Below are positions 51,628 to 60,037 of a stretch of 64,000 bases of DNA, in pieces (position 1 is the stretch's first letter; each line of letters opens with the position of its first letter). The position numbers and the translations under genes were made by a program. The notes under the pieces were generated by a model that worked only from the letters and a program-made list of their open reading frames with translations, was not told the origin of the DNA and ran no database searches. The stretch is from CAVSWT01 sp963731745 (GTDB lineage Bacteria > Bacteroidota > Ignavibacteria > Ignavibacteriales > Ignavibacteriaceae), in contig CAVSWT010000006.1 in NCBI GenBank assembly GCA_963731745.1, positions 62,001-126,000 of the forward strand. Direction: 5' to 3'.

Positions 51628-53391
51628 TTAAATTAGTTCTCTCACTTTATCAGAGGCGATTGTCCATGCAATCTTTTCTCTATTTGGTTCACCTTTTATC
51701 AGTGATTTAGCTAAATGTTTACCTTGTTTGTAAGTAGCTTTTGGAGGCAGCGGCGGTTCAAAAGGATCAACAACTGCTTCAATTAAAACAGGCCCAGGAG
51801 TGTTTAGTGCTTTTTGTAAAGTATCACCGCAATTTTTGGGGTTGTCTATTGAAAAACCAATTCCTCCGCAAGCTTCAGCAATTTTGACAAAGTCTATAGG
51901 TTCCAGCTTAACACCAAATTCAGGATTTCCATTCATTACCATTTGTTCCCATTTAATTTGGCCAAGCGTATTATTTTTTATTACAACTACTTTTACAGGC
52001 AGCTTATATTTAACACAAGTAGAAAATTCAGCCATCAACATTGAGAATCCGCCGTCACCTACAAATGCTACACATTGTCTATCCGGATAAGCAACCTGCG
52101 CGGCAATTGCATAAGGGAATCCATTAGCCATAGTCGCAAGATTTCCAGAGAGTGAAAATTTTTGATTTCTCTTTGCTTTAATTTGTCTTGCCCACCATGT
52201 TGCAATAGTTCCTGAATCAGAAGCGATAATCGCATCGTCTTTTAATAAATTTCCCAGATGCCAAGATACCACCTGAGGTTTCATTGGTTTATCTTTTCTT
52301 GTACCTCTTTCTTCCATTAATTCCCACCATTTTTTCATTCCTTCTTGAGCAATCTCCAAAAATCTTCGTTCTTCATTTCTGAGAAGCAAAGGAATTAAAC
52401 TGCGAAGCACATTCTTACTGTCGCCCATTAAAGGAGCATCGACAGGATATCTTAAACCAAATCTTGCGGGGTCAATATCAATTTGAACACACTTAGCCTG
52501 GCCGGGTTTAGGATAAAATTCTATATAAGGAAATGAAGTTCCTACCATAAATAAAGTATCACATTCTTCAATCGCCTCTTGCGAAGGCAAGGTTCCCAAC
52601 AACCCGATACTTCCCGTAGTGTAAGGGCTATCATCCGGGACACATCCTTTACCCAAAAGAGGTTTAATAATAGGAGCCGCTAATATTTCAGCTACCTCTT
52701 CCAATTCATCCGCAGCACCTAGCGCGCCTCTGCCTGCAAGTATTGCAATTTTTTTCCCGTTATTTAGAACTTGTGCAGCTGCTTGTAAATCAATTCTTGA
52801 CGGCTCTCCTGAATTAGTAGTTATTGTGCTTGAAGAATGGTGGGCAATATTTCTCTTGGATCTTTTAAGTACACTTTCCAATTCCTGCATATCAACAGGA
52901 AAAGTTATATGTGCAACACCACGCCTGCTTATAGCAGTTCTACAAGCAAGGTTGGTGACATTTTCAATATGTTCAGGCCCCATAATTCTTTCATTGTAAA
53001 CTGCCACATCCATATAAAGCTTATCAAGCTCAACATCCTGCTGGCCATATGTATTAGTTAAATCATGGTATTGACTCCCGGTAATAGCTAATACAGGCTG
53101 CCCGTCTAATTTAGCATCATACAAACCATTTAATAAATGTACACCACCCGGGCCTGATGTTGCTAAGCATACTCCAAGTTTTCCAGTAAACTTTGCATAG
53201 CCGCAAGCCATAAATGCTGCTGCTTCTTCATGCCTGACGTGTATGAATTTAATTTTATCTTGCTTTTGTCTGAGAGCTTCCATTATCCCGTTGATTCCAT
53301 CCCCGGGTAAACCAAAAATTGTATCGACTCCCCAATCAATCAAAGTATCTAATAAAATTTCAGACGCTGTAACTTTATATCTATCCTCCAT
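51628..53391 (-). CDS. ThDP-dependent enzyme, pyruvate dehydrogenase (quinone)/PoxB-like
   Basis: 587 aa. Three domains: pyrimidine-binding (~5-175) with IFGLPGDGINGI and the catalytic Glu in FIHVRHEEAAAF; the central Rossmann-like domain (~200-330); and the ThDP-binding domain (~380-540) with the motif VAFVGDGGFSMLMAEFST...NN. The overall sequence is that of PoxB (decarboxylates pyruvate to acetate and passes electrons to a quinone) or of a close acetolactate-synthase relative. The tail (KQGKHLAKSLIKGEPNREKI) differs from the E. coli PoxB membrane anchor. First gene of the eight-gene run. Its start region (53392-53678) is divergent from the caa3 operon. Confidence 0.88.
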   Translation of the reverse strand: MEDRYKVTASEILLDTLIDWGVDTIFGLPGDGINGIMEALRQKQDKIKFIHVRHEEAAAFMACGYAKFTGKLGVCLATSGPGGVHLLNGLYDAKLDGQPVLAITGSQYHDLTNTYGQQDVELDKLYMDVAVYNERIMGPEHIENVTNLACRTAISRRGVAHITFPVDMQELESVLKRSKRNIAHHSSSTITTNSGEPSRIDLQAAAQVLNNGKKIAILAGRGALGAADELEEVAEILAAPIIKPLLGKGCVPDDSPYTTGSIGLLGTLPSQEAIEECDTLFMVGTSFPYIEFYPKPGQAKCVQIDIDPARFGLRYPVDAPLMGDSKNVLRSLIPLLLRNEERRFLEIAQEGMKKWWELMEERGTRKDKPMKPQVVSWHLGNLLKDDAIIASDSGTIATWWARQIKAKRNQKFSLSGNLATMANGFPYAIAAQVAYPDRQCVAFVGDGGFSMLMAEFSTCVKYKLPVKVVVIKNNTLGQIKWEQMVMNGNPEFGVKLEPIDFVKIAEACGGIGFSIDNPKNCGDTLQKALNTPGPVLIEAVVDPFEPPLPPKATYKQGKHLAKSLIKGEPNREKIAWTIASDKVRELI

Positions 53392-53678
53392 ATCATATCC
53401 TCGTGTTTAGTTTTACTTAAAAGGAATCTTGTTCTGTTATAAACAATTTTAATTATAAAATAAAATTTGAATTGTGTATGTGATACATTTTAAACTTTTT
53501 CATTATGGTGTTTTGAATCATCTCATTAGTAATCTATAAAATATATTTTTATACAAATATTACTACGTTAATTATGATGGAGCTGTCTTTATTTATCTAT
53601 TTAATAAATCATCTGTATAATTTTTAATCAAGACGCTTTTCCAAATTAATTGGTGGTATACTATTAACGTTCAAAATT

Positions 53679-54629
53679 ATGCAACAAGTAATTCAATTCT
53701 TCTCAACTTTATTTTCAACTGGTTCTTCCGAAGCCGACAACATAAATACCCTCTTTTTAAGATATATGATTTTAGCTGGATTCATTGTTTTATTAGTCAC
53801 TAGTCTTATCATAATAGAAGCCTTTAGGTATAATGCTAAGAAAAAAACTAAAGATCCAAAACAAGTATTTGGAAATACAAAACTGGAAATGGTGTGGACT
53901 ATCTTACCTTTATTAGCTGTTACATTCTTCTTCTTTTTAACAGTTAGCTCTATGAGTGCAATAAATCTTCCACATAAACAAAACAAACCTCCCGATATTG
54001 TTATCATTGCTCACCAATGGTGGTGGGATATAAAATATCCAAAGTACAATGTAGAAACTGCAAACGAACTACATATTCCAGTAAAAGAAAAATTATTAGC
54101 TCAAATTGAATCTGCTGACGTTATACATGATTGGTGGGTTCCATCATTGGGAAGAAAAATTGACGCAGTTCCGGGAAGAAAAAATTATACCTGGATTGAT
54201 GCAGGTCAAACCGGAGATTATGAAGGCGCTTGCAGCGAATATTGTGGAATGGAGCATGCATGGATGAGAATAAAAGTAATTGCCGAATCAAAAGATGATT
54301 TTACTCAGTGGATTAATTCGCAGCAGAAAATACCAGCTTTGTCAAAAGACAGCATGGCTTTGAATGGGGCGAAGTTTTTTCAATTCAATACCTGTGCAGG
54401 TTGTCATTCGATTTCCGGCACACCGGCAAATGCAAAGATAGGCCCAAATTTGACTCACTTTGCATCACGACAAACAATGTTAAGCGGAATGATGAAAAAT
54501 AATGATCATAATTTAAAGCGATGGTTAACTAATCCTCAAAAAGTTAAGCCAGGTGCACATATGCCCAATTTTATATTAACCAAGAATCAAGTCAATGATC
54601 TTGCAGAATATTTGGAAGAATTGAAATGA
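53679..54629 (+). CDS. ctaC: Cytochrome c oxidase subunit II with fused cytochrome c (caa3 type)
   Basis: 316 aa. Two helices (about 27-47 and 70-92) precede the cupredoxin domain, whose CuA ligands are H150 (DVIHDWWVP), C175 and C179 (CSEYCG), H183 and M186. The C-terminal cytochrome c domain has C229, C232 and H233 (TCAGCHSISG) and M285 (GAHMPNF). Transfers electrons from the cytochrome to CuA in one polypeptide, so no soluble cytochrome c is needed. First gene of the plus-strand respiratory operon; ATG overlap with ctaD by 4 bp. The promoter must lie in 53392-53678. Confidence 0.95.
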   Translation: MQQVIQFFSTLFSTGSSEADNINTLFLRYMILAGFIVLLVTSLIIIEAFRYNAKKKTKDPKQVFGNTKLEMVWTILPLLAVTFFFFLTVSSMSAINLPHKQNKPPDIVIIAHQWWWDIKYPKYNVETANELHIPVKEKLLAQIESADVIHDWWVPSLGRKIDAVPGRKNYTWIDAGQTGDYEGACSEYCGMEHAWMRIKVIAESKDDFTQWINSQQKIPALSKDSMALNGAKFFQFNTCAGCHSISGTPANAKIGPNLTHFASRQTMLSGMMKNNDHNLKRWLTNPQKVKPGAHMPNFILTKNQVNDLAEYLEELK

Positions 54630-56284
54630 GTTTCAGCATTCAAATTCCTGAACAAGTGGATTCTTTTCCTAAGTTAAAATCTGAAAACGGATTTTTACAA
54701 TGGATATCTTCGGTCGATCATAAGATGATTGGAATAATGTATCTATGGACTTCACTAATTTTTCTTATCGTCGGCTTTGCTGAAGCAATGTTAATGAGAA
54801 TACAATTAGCACAGCCTGGTAATCAAGTGTTATCTCCGGAAGCTTATAATCAAATATTTACCATGCATGGGACCACAATGATCTTTCTAGTGCTGACACC
54901 CATGCTAATTGGATTTGCAACCTATTTGCTTCCTTTGATGATCGGTGCGAATGAAATGGCATATCCAAGATTAAATGCTTTTAGTTTTTGGATTTTCTTC
55001 TTCGGTGGTCTGCTTCTTTATTTTAGTTTTCTTGCAGGCGGTGCACCAAATGTTGGATGGTTCAGTTATGCACCATTAAGCGAAAAGTTTTATAGCATTA
55101 CACCGGGAGTAAATTATTGGGCATTAAGCATTTTAGTTATGGGTATAGGTACAATTGGTGCCGCGCTTAATTTTATAGTTACTACTTTAACCATGAGAAC
55201 CCCAGGACTCAAGTTAACTAGACTTCCTTTGTTTGTATGGATGGTATTTGTAAATGCATTTTTAATACTTGGAGCTTTCCCGGTTTTAAATGCCGGGTTA
55301 GTTATGATATTAATTGACCGCATATTAAATGCTCACTTTTTCTTATCTGCTACGGGCGGCTCTGCAATAATATGGCAGCATGTATTTTGGACCTTCGGTC
55401 ATCCTGAAGTTTATATTTTGGCACTACCTGCTTTTGGAATTGCTTCCGAAGTTATTCCTGTCTTTTCACGTAAACCAATTTTTGGATATGAATTTGTTGC
55501 AGCATCTACAGTGGCGATTGCTTTATTATCATTCGGGGTTTGGGCGCATCATATGTTTGCCGCCGGATTGGGGACAACCTTTGATGCATTTTTTGCTGCT
55601 ACAAGTATGCTGATCGCTGTTCCAACCGGAGTTAAAATTTTTAATTGGATTGCTACAATGTGGGGCGGTTCAATACATTTTAAAACTGCAATGTTGTTCG
55701 CTGTTGCTTTTTTAATTGAGTTTACTGTTGGCGGATTAAGCGGAGTTGGTTTTGCTATGGTTCCAATAGACTGGCGCTTAACAGATACCTATTTTGTTGT
55801 AGCACATATTCATTATGTATTTATAGGCGCTTCATTAATTTGCGGATTTGCTGCAGCCTATTATTGGTTTCCTAAAATGACTGGAAGAATGCTCTCTGAA
55901 AAAATTGGACGCTGGCATTTTTGGTTATTCATTATCGGATTCAATTGTACATTTTTTGTTTTTCATTTTCTTGGCCTTCTTGGAATGCCGCGTAGAGTTT
56001 ATACTTATCCTGATCTTCCATATTTAGGTTCATTAAATATGTTCTCAACTATAAGTGCCGTTGTATTAGGAATTTCATTTTTTGTTTTTGTGTGGAATAT
56101 CATTTATAGTTTGAAGCATGGTGAAACTGCCGGTGACAATCCATGGAATGGCTGGACATTAGAATGGCTTGCGGCCTCTCCGCCTAAACCTAAAAGTTTT
56201 GAAACTATTCCGCTTGTCAAAAGCAGAAGGCCTTTATGGGATTTGAATCATCCTGATGATCCGGATTGGAAAAGGAAAAAATAA
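54626..56284 (+). CDS. ctaD: Cytochrome c oxidase subunit I (A-family heme-copper oxidase)
   Basis: 552 aa, twelve helices. Low-spin heme His in FTMHGTTMIFLV and in the FVVAHIHYVF helix; CuB His-Tyr pair in WTFGHPEVYILALP (His-x-x-x-Tyr); two CuB histidines in GVWAHHMFAAGLG; and the heme a3 His in ADTYFVVAHIHYVF region. Carries out the proton-pumping reduction of O2. The HPEVYI motif places it in the A family. Overlaps ctaC by 4 bp and is followed by ctaE after 9 bp. Length normal. Confidence 0.95.
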   Translation: MSFSIQIPEQVDSFPKLKSENGFLQWISSVDHKMIGIMYLWTSLIFLIVGFAEAMLMRIQLAQPGNQVLSPEAYNQIFTMHGTTMIFLVLTPMLIGFATYLLPLMIGANEMAYPRLNAFSFWIFFFGGLLLYFSFLAGGAPNVGWFSYAPLSEKFYSITPGVNYWALSILVMGIGTIGAALNFIVTTLTMRTPGLKLTRLPLFVWMVFVNAFLILGAFPVLNAGLVMILIDRILNAHFFLSATGGSAIIWQHVFWTFGHPEVYILALPAFGIASEVIPVFSRKPIFGYEFVAASTVAIALLSFGVWAHHMFAAGLGTTFDAFFAATSMLIAVPTGVKIFNWIATMWGGSIHFKTAMLFAVAFLIEFTVGGLSGVGFAMVPIDWRLTDTYFVVAHIHYVFIGASLICGFAAAYYWFPKMTGRMLSEKIGRWHFWLFIIGFNCTFFVFHFLGLLGMPRRVYTYPDLPYLGSLNMFSTISAVVLGISFFVFVWNIIYSLKHGETAGDNPWNGWTLEWLAASPPKPKSFETIPLVKSRRPLWDLNHPDDPDWKRKK

Positions 56285-56293
56285 AGGATTGGC

Positions 56294-56845
56294 ATGAATA
56301 AAAATAAATTAATGATGTTATTATTCGTCGGCTCAGAAGCTTTCTTTTTCCTAGCTTTGATTATATCCTATGTTTATTACAGTCATCCGGGGGGAACACT
56401 TTCTTCAACAGCAAAATATCTTGAGTTCAAGAAAACATTAATCTTTACATTATTTCTTTTATCAAGCAGTGCTACTATTTGGGCAGCAGGTTCAAATTTA
56501 AAGAAAGGCAAAAGAAAACAATTAATTGGTTGGCTTGTTGTAACTATTGTTTTAGGAATAATTTTTTTATTTGGACAAGGAAGTGAGTATGAAAGATTAA
56601 TAACCTCAAATGTTACAATTAGTCAAAACGTCTTTGGTTCTGCGTTTTTTACTTTAACCGGTTTTCATGGAATCCATGTGATTATTGGACTGATAGTGTT
56701 ATCTGTAATAACAATTTTAGTATCAAGTAAAAAATTTGAATCAATTGAAGCAACAGCTTTTGAATCAGCATCAATCTATTGGCACTTTGTGGATGCTGTT
56801 TGGATTGTGGTATTTAGTGTAGTTTATATTGGAGCGATCATATGA
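56294..56845 (+). CDS. ctaE: Cytochrome c oxidase subunit III, short form
   Basis: 183 aa with five helices. It starts like a five-helix subunit III (LMMLLFVGSEAFFFLALIIS) and holds TGFHGIHVIIGLIVLSVITI and the end AFESASIYWHFVDAVWIVVF, the two best-conserved subunit III motifs. Shorter than the seven-helix form, as is common in caa3-type oxidases. It overlaps ctaG by 4 bp. It is a structural subunit without a cofactor. Confidence 0.92.
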   Translation: MNKNKLMMLLFVGSEAFFFLALIISYVYYSHPGGTLSSTAKYLEFKKTLIFTLFLLSSSATIWAAGSNLKKGKRKQLIGWLVVTIVLGIIFLFGQGSEYERLITSNVTISQNVFGSAFFTLTGFHGIHVIIGLIVLSVITILVSSKKFESIEATAFESASIYWHFVDAVWIVVFSVVYIGAII

Positions 56846-57657
56846 CAACGATTGAACTTTTATTACACCATTGGCATTTAAATATTTTCGCCTTAGTCAT
56901 TACAATATCATTAATATTTTTTCATATAATAACTAATCGATATAAGCTGACAAGAAAAAGTATTTATTTCTTCAGCGGCATTTTACTTTTTATTTTATCA
57001 ACATTTTCTTCATTAGATTTTTTAGGGAATAATTATTTATTCAGTGCCCACATGATAGAACATATAATTATTCTTCTAGTCATTCCTCCGCTGCTGCTAT
57101 CCGGAACAGACAAAGAATTTTTAATCAAAGTATTTTCAAAACCTAAAGCTGAAAAAATCGGTAATATTATTTTCAATCCTATAGTTGCCTGGTTTCTTGG
57201 TGTGGGCTCAATGTGGTTTTGGCATATTCCTTATCTTTTTAGATTAATGAAAACATATCATTCAATTCATTTAATCCAAATGTTTTCATTACTAGTGCTA
57301 GGAGTTATTTTTATTTGGCCTGTTTTCTCACCAATAAAATTACGAAAACTTGAACCACTTAACAGCTCATTATATTTATTTTCAGCTTGCGTGGGCTGCA
57401 CTGTTCTTGGAATATTTATAACATTTGCTCCAGCCGGCATGTATACTGCTTATTATTTTGGCAGCAATAAAGTGATCTTAAATATGATACAAAATAATTG
57501 GGGAATTACTCCCGGAATTGATCAGCAAATGGGCGGACTAATTATGTGGGTCCCTGCTTGCATAGTTTATCTAACAAATATTTTAATTACAATTTCCAAA
57601 TGGTATAAAACTCAGGAAATAGAGAATAGCAATGAAATTATATTTCATAAAGGATAA
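56842..57657 (+). CDS. ctaG: Cytochrome oxidase assembly protein CtaG (caa3 type)
   Basis: 271 aa with about seven helices. The motifs LLLHHWHLNIFALVITI, FSAHMIEHIIILLVIPPLLL and SMWFWHIPYLFRLMKTYHSI are those of the caa3 CtaG family, and QQMGGLIMWVPACIVYL at the end is its usual final signature. It is thought to help insert the copper or assemble the oxidase in the membrane. It is not the CtaG/Cox11 type. Coupled to ctaE by a 4-bp overlap. Confidence 0.88.
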   Translation: MTTIELLLHHWHLNIFALVITISLIFFHIITNRYKLTRKSIYFFSGILLFILSTFSSLDFLGNNYLFSAHMIEHIIILLVIPPLLLSGTDKEFLIKVFSKPKAEKIGNIIFNPIVAWFLGVGSMWFWHIPYLFRLMKTYHSIHLIQMFSLLVLGVIFIWPVFSPIKLRKLEPLNSSLYLFSACVGCTVLGIFITFAPAGMYTAYYFGSNKVILNMIQNNWGITPGIDQQMGGLIMWVPACIVYLTNILITISKWYKTQEIENSNEIIFHKG

Positions 57658-57685
57658 TAATTTTATTTATAGGAGATCTATTTAG

Positions 57686-57901
57686 ATGGAAGAAAAGAAA
57701 TTAAATAAGCTCTCAGATGTTTATCCGTTAACACCAGCTAAACCAGAAAAATTGCCCAAGCCGACTTTCTGGCCGATATTTTTAGCATTCAGTGTTATCT
57801 TTTTCTTTTGGGGATTTATTACTTCAATTATTATATCCGGAGTAGGATTTTTAATGATAGGTATTTCAATTTATGGATGGATAATGGATTTAAAACCATG
57901 A
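57686..57901 (+). CDS. Small two-helix oxidase subunit (subunit IV-like)
   Basis: 71 aa. A Pro-rich N-terminus (TPAKPEKLPKPTFWPIF) is followed by two helices: FWPIFLAFSVIFFFWGFITS and IISGVGFLMIGISIYGWIMD. The architecture (soluble Lys/Pro N-terminus plus one or two helices) is that of small subunits in caa3 oxidase operons. Its stop overlaps the start of the Rieske gene by 4 bp (ATGA), so it is translationally coupled. Preceded by a GGAG ribosome site. Family guess only. Confidence 0.7.
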   Translation: MEEKKLNKLSDVYPLTPAKPEKLPKPTFWPIFLAFSVIFFFWGFITSIIISGVGFLMIGISIYGWIMDLKP

Positions 57902-58407
57902 GTGATTCTGATTTTTTAAATGAAATAACAAGCCGAAGAAAATTTTTAGTCAAAGTACTTTTGCTATTAAGTTCTTTCGTGGGAGTTCTACTTTCTATCC
58001 CGGTAATCGGTGCTCTGCTTGCACCATTCTTTAGAAAGACCCCTAAAACATGGAGAAATGTTGGAAGCGTGGATAAATTTGAAATCGGGAAAACAGTATT
58101 AGTAAAATTTAAAGATGCTTCTCCGCTGCCATGGTCGGGGTTAACAGCACAAACAGCGTCCTGGTTAAGACGAGAATCGAAAGAAGAGTTTATTGCATTC
58201 TCAGTAAACTGTGCGCATCTCGGTTGTCCTGTAAGATGGATAGCAGATGCAGAATTATTTTTATGTCCTTGTCACGGGGGAGTTTATAATAAAGATGGAT
58301 CATATGCTGCTGGGCCGCCGCCGCATGGATTGGGCAAATATCCTGTAAGAGTTAAAAATAATCAGGTTGAAATTATGTCGAGTCCAATTCCAATTACAAA
58401 CATATAA
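57898..58407 (+). CDS. Rieske iron-sulfur protein of a bc complex
   Basis: 169 aa. I use ATG at 57898 because it forms the ATGA overlap with the upstream stop and starts a Tat-like signal (TSRRKFLVKVLLLL); the longer frame starts in the previous gene. One anchor helix (about 18-42) is followed by the Rieske domain with ligands C105, H107 (CAHLGCPVRW), C123 and H126 (CPCHGGVY), and the disulfide pair C110-C125. Takes electrons from quinol to the fused cytochrome c. Immediately upstream of the cytochrome b gene. Confidence 0.95.
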   Translation: MSDSDFLNEITSRRKFLVKVLLLLSSFVGVLLSIPVIGALLAPFFRKTPKTWRNVGSVDKFEIGKTVLVKFKDASPLPWSGLTAQTASWLRRESKEEFIAFSVNCAHLGCPVRWIADAELFLCPCHGGVYNKDGSYAAGPPPHGLGKYPVRVKNNQVEIMSSPIPITNI

Positions 58408-58416
58408 GATTGACCT

Positions 58417-59838
58417 TTGAATAAATTGAAAAAAATATGGTTGTGGTTTGATGATAGGACAAAACTATCTGCGTTTATAAAACCATTAGCAAAACATTTA
58501 GTCCCGCCTGATTCTAAATGGACTTATGTTTTTGGAAGCGCAACTTTATTTGCTTTTATACTGCAGGTTTTAACCGGTGTCGCATTAGCTTTAATGTATC
58601 AGCCAACTTCGGCAAGTGCTTACCAGTCTTTGCAATACATTACAAATGAAGCCCCATTGGGAGATATTCTAAGAGGTATACATTATTTCGGCGCTTCTGC
58701 AATGATCATACTGGTTGGTATTCATATGATAAGAGTTTATCTGCTGGCGGCATATAAATATCCAAGAGAAATGAGCTGGATTTCCGGAGTGGTGCTTTTA
58801 GCATTAATATTAGGAATGGGGTTTACAGGACAGCTTTTAAGATGGGACAGCAATGGTGTTTGGTCTGCAATTGTAGGTGCTGAACAAGCCGGCCGCATTC
58901 CAATAATAGGAACCTGGGTTGCAAGATTTTTAATCGCCGGCGAAACTTTAGGCGGGGCAACGTTAAGCAGGTTTTTTGCTTTTCATGTTTTTTTAATTCC
59001 TGCTCTTTTGTTTGGAATTATTGGCTTGCACTTATTTTTGGTTTTTAAAAATGGAATATCCGAACCGCCAAAATCTGGTCGTCCAGTTGAACCTTCAAAG
59101 TATAGAGAATGGTATGATAATATGCTTAAGGAGAAAGGCGTTCCCTTCTGGCCCAACGCTGCATGGCGCGATATGGTATTCGGACTTTTTGTAGTAGTGG
59201 TTATAATCGCATTAGCACTATTTGTTGGACCTCCTACAATTGGTTCTCCTCCGGATCCGGCTAATATAAATTCTAATCCCCGTCCCGATTGGTATTTTTT
59301 GTGGATCTTCTCTCTATTCGCATTGATGCCCAGAGAAATTGAATCTTATGCAATTGCATTCGGGCCATTACTTATCGGGGCAATTTTAATTTTTCTGCCG
59401 ATAGTATTTTACAAAGGTGAAAGAAGTCCTTTACGACGGCCATGGTCATTTATTATTGTAATATTTATTATAACTATGGTTGCAACTTTATGGCACGAAG
59501 GAGTATTGTCCCCATGGTCGCCTAACTTTAGTGCAAAACCATTAAAAGAAAATGTTGTTGGTAATGTCGGTCCCGATGCAAGATTTGGTGCAAAATTGAT
59601 GTATAAAAAAGCCTGTTTATATTGTCATAAAATCTCAGGAGATGGCGGAGATCGTGGTCCCGACCTTACAAAAGTAGGAGAAAGATTAACTGCAGAAGAA
59701 CTAAAAATCAGAATTGTAAACGGCGGAGGTAACATGCCGGCTTTCGGAGGGTCTTTGTCTGCAAATGATTTACATGCACTCGTTGCTTTTTTAAAAACTA
59801 GAAATGATTCAATACTTTCTGAAAATACAAATCAATAA
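58417..59838 (+). CDS. Cytochrome b fused to a C-terminal cytochrome c
   Basis: 473 aa. Residues ~1-385 are cytochrome b (b6-plus-subunit-IV type) with the heme His pairs in GIHYFGASAMIILVGIHMIR (13 residues between) and FHVFLIPALLFGIIGLHLFL (14 between, as in b6-type proteins). NPRPDWYFLWIF contains the PDWY form of the quinol-site PEWY motif. After the last helix comes a cytochrome c domain with C400, C403 and H404 (CLYCHKISGDGGDRG) and a Met ligand in NMPAFGG. The start is TTG at 58417, 9 bp after the Rieske gene. With the Rieske protein it makes a compact quinol:cytochrome c oxidoreductase that feeds the caa3 oxidase. Confidence 0.93.
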   Translation: MNKLKKIWLWFDDRTKLSAFIKPLAKHLVPPDSKWTYVFGSATLFAFILQVLTGVALALMYQPTSASAYQSLQYITNEAPLGDILRGIHYFGASAMIILVGIHMIRVYLLAAYKYPREMSWISGVVLLALILGMGFTGQLLRWDSNGVWSAIVGAEQAGRIPIIGTWVARFLIAGETLGGATLSRFFAFHVFLIPALLFGIIGLHLFLVFKNGISEPPKSGRPVEPSKYREWYDNMLKEKGVPFWPNAAWRDMVFGLFVVVVIIALALFVGPPTIGSPPDPANINSNPRPDWYFLWIFSLFALMPREIESYAIAFGPLLIGAILIFLPIVFYKGERSPLRRPWSFIIVIFIITMVATLWHEGVLSPWSPNFSAKPLKENVVGNVGPDARFGAKLMYKKACLYCHKISGDGGDRGPDLTKVGERLTAEELKIRIVNGGGNMPAFGGSLSANDLHALVAFLKTRNDSILSENTNQ

Positions 59839-60037
59839 TTCAGTATGTAATGAATGAACATTTGTATTTACTGTGGTGAGTCTTATCACCGATAAAGTCA
59901 ATCAAAATATTATTTTAAAATAATGGTGTTAATTGAACATACAATTTACATTCAATCAATTTCTATTTAACACAAAAGAAATTGATCTATACAATTCATA
60001 CTGATATAAATTTTTTAAAAGAAAAGAAGAGCAAACA

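Noticed and set aside
59875..59890. GGTGA/TCACC hairpin after the cytochrome b gene as terminator
   Set aside because: Only a 5-bp stem and no T-run; too weak.
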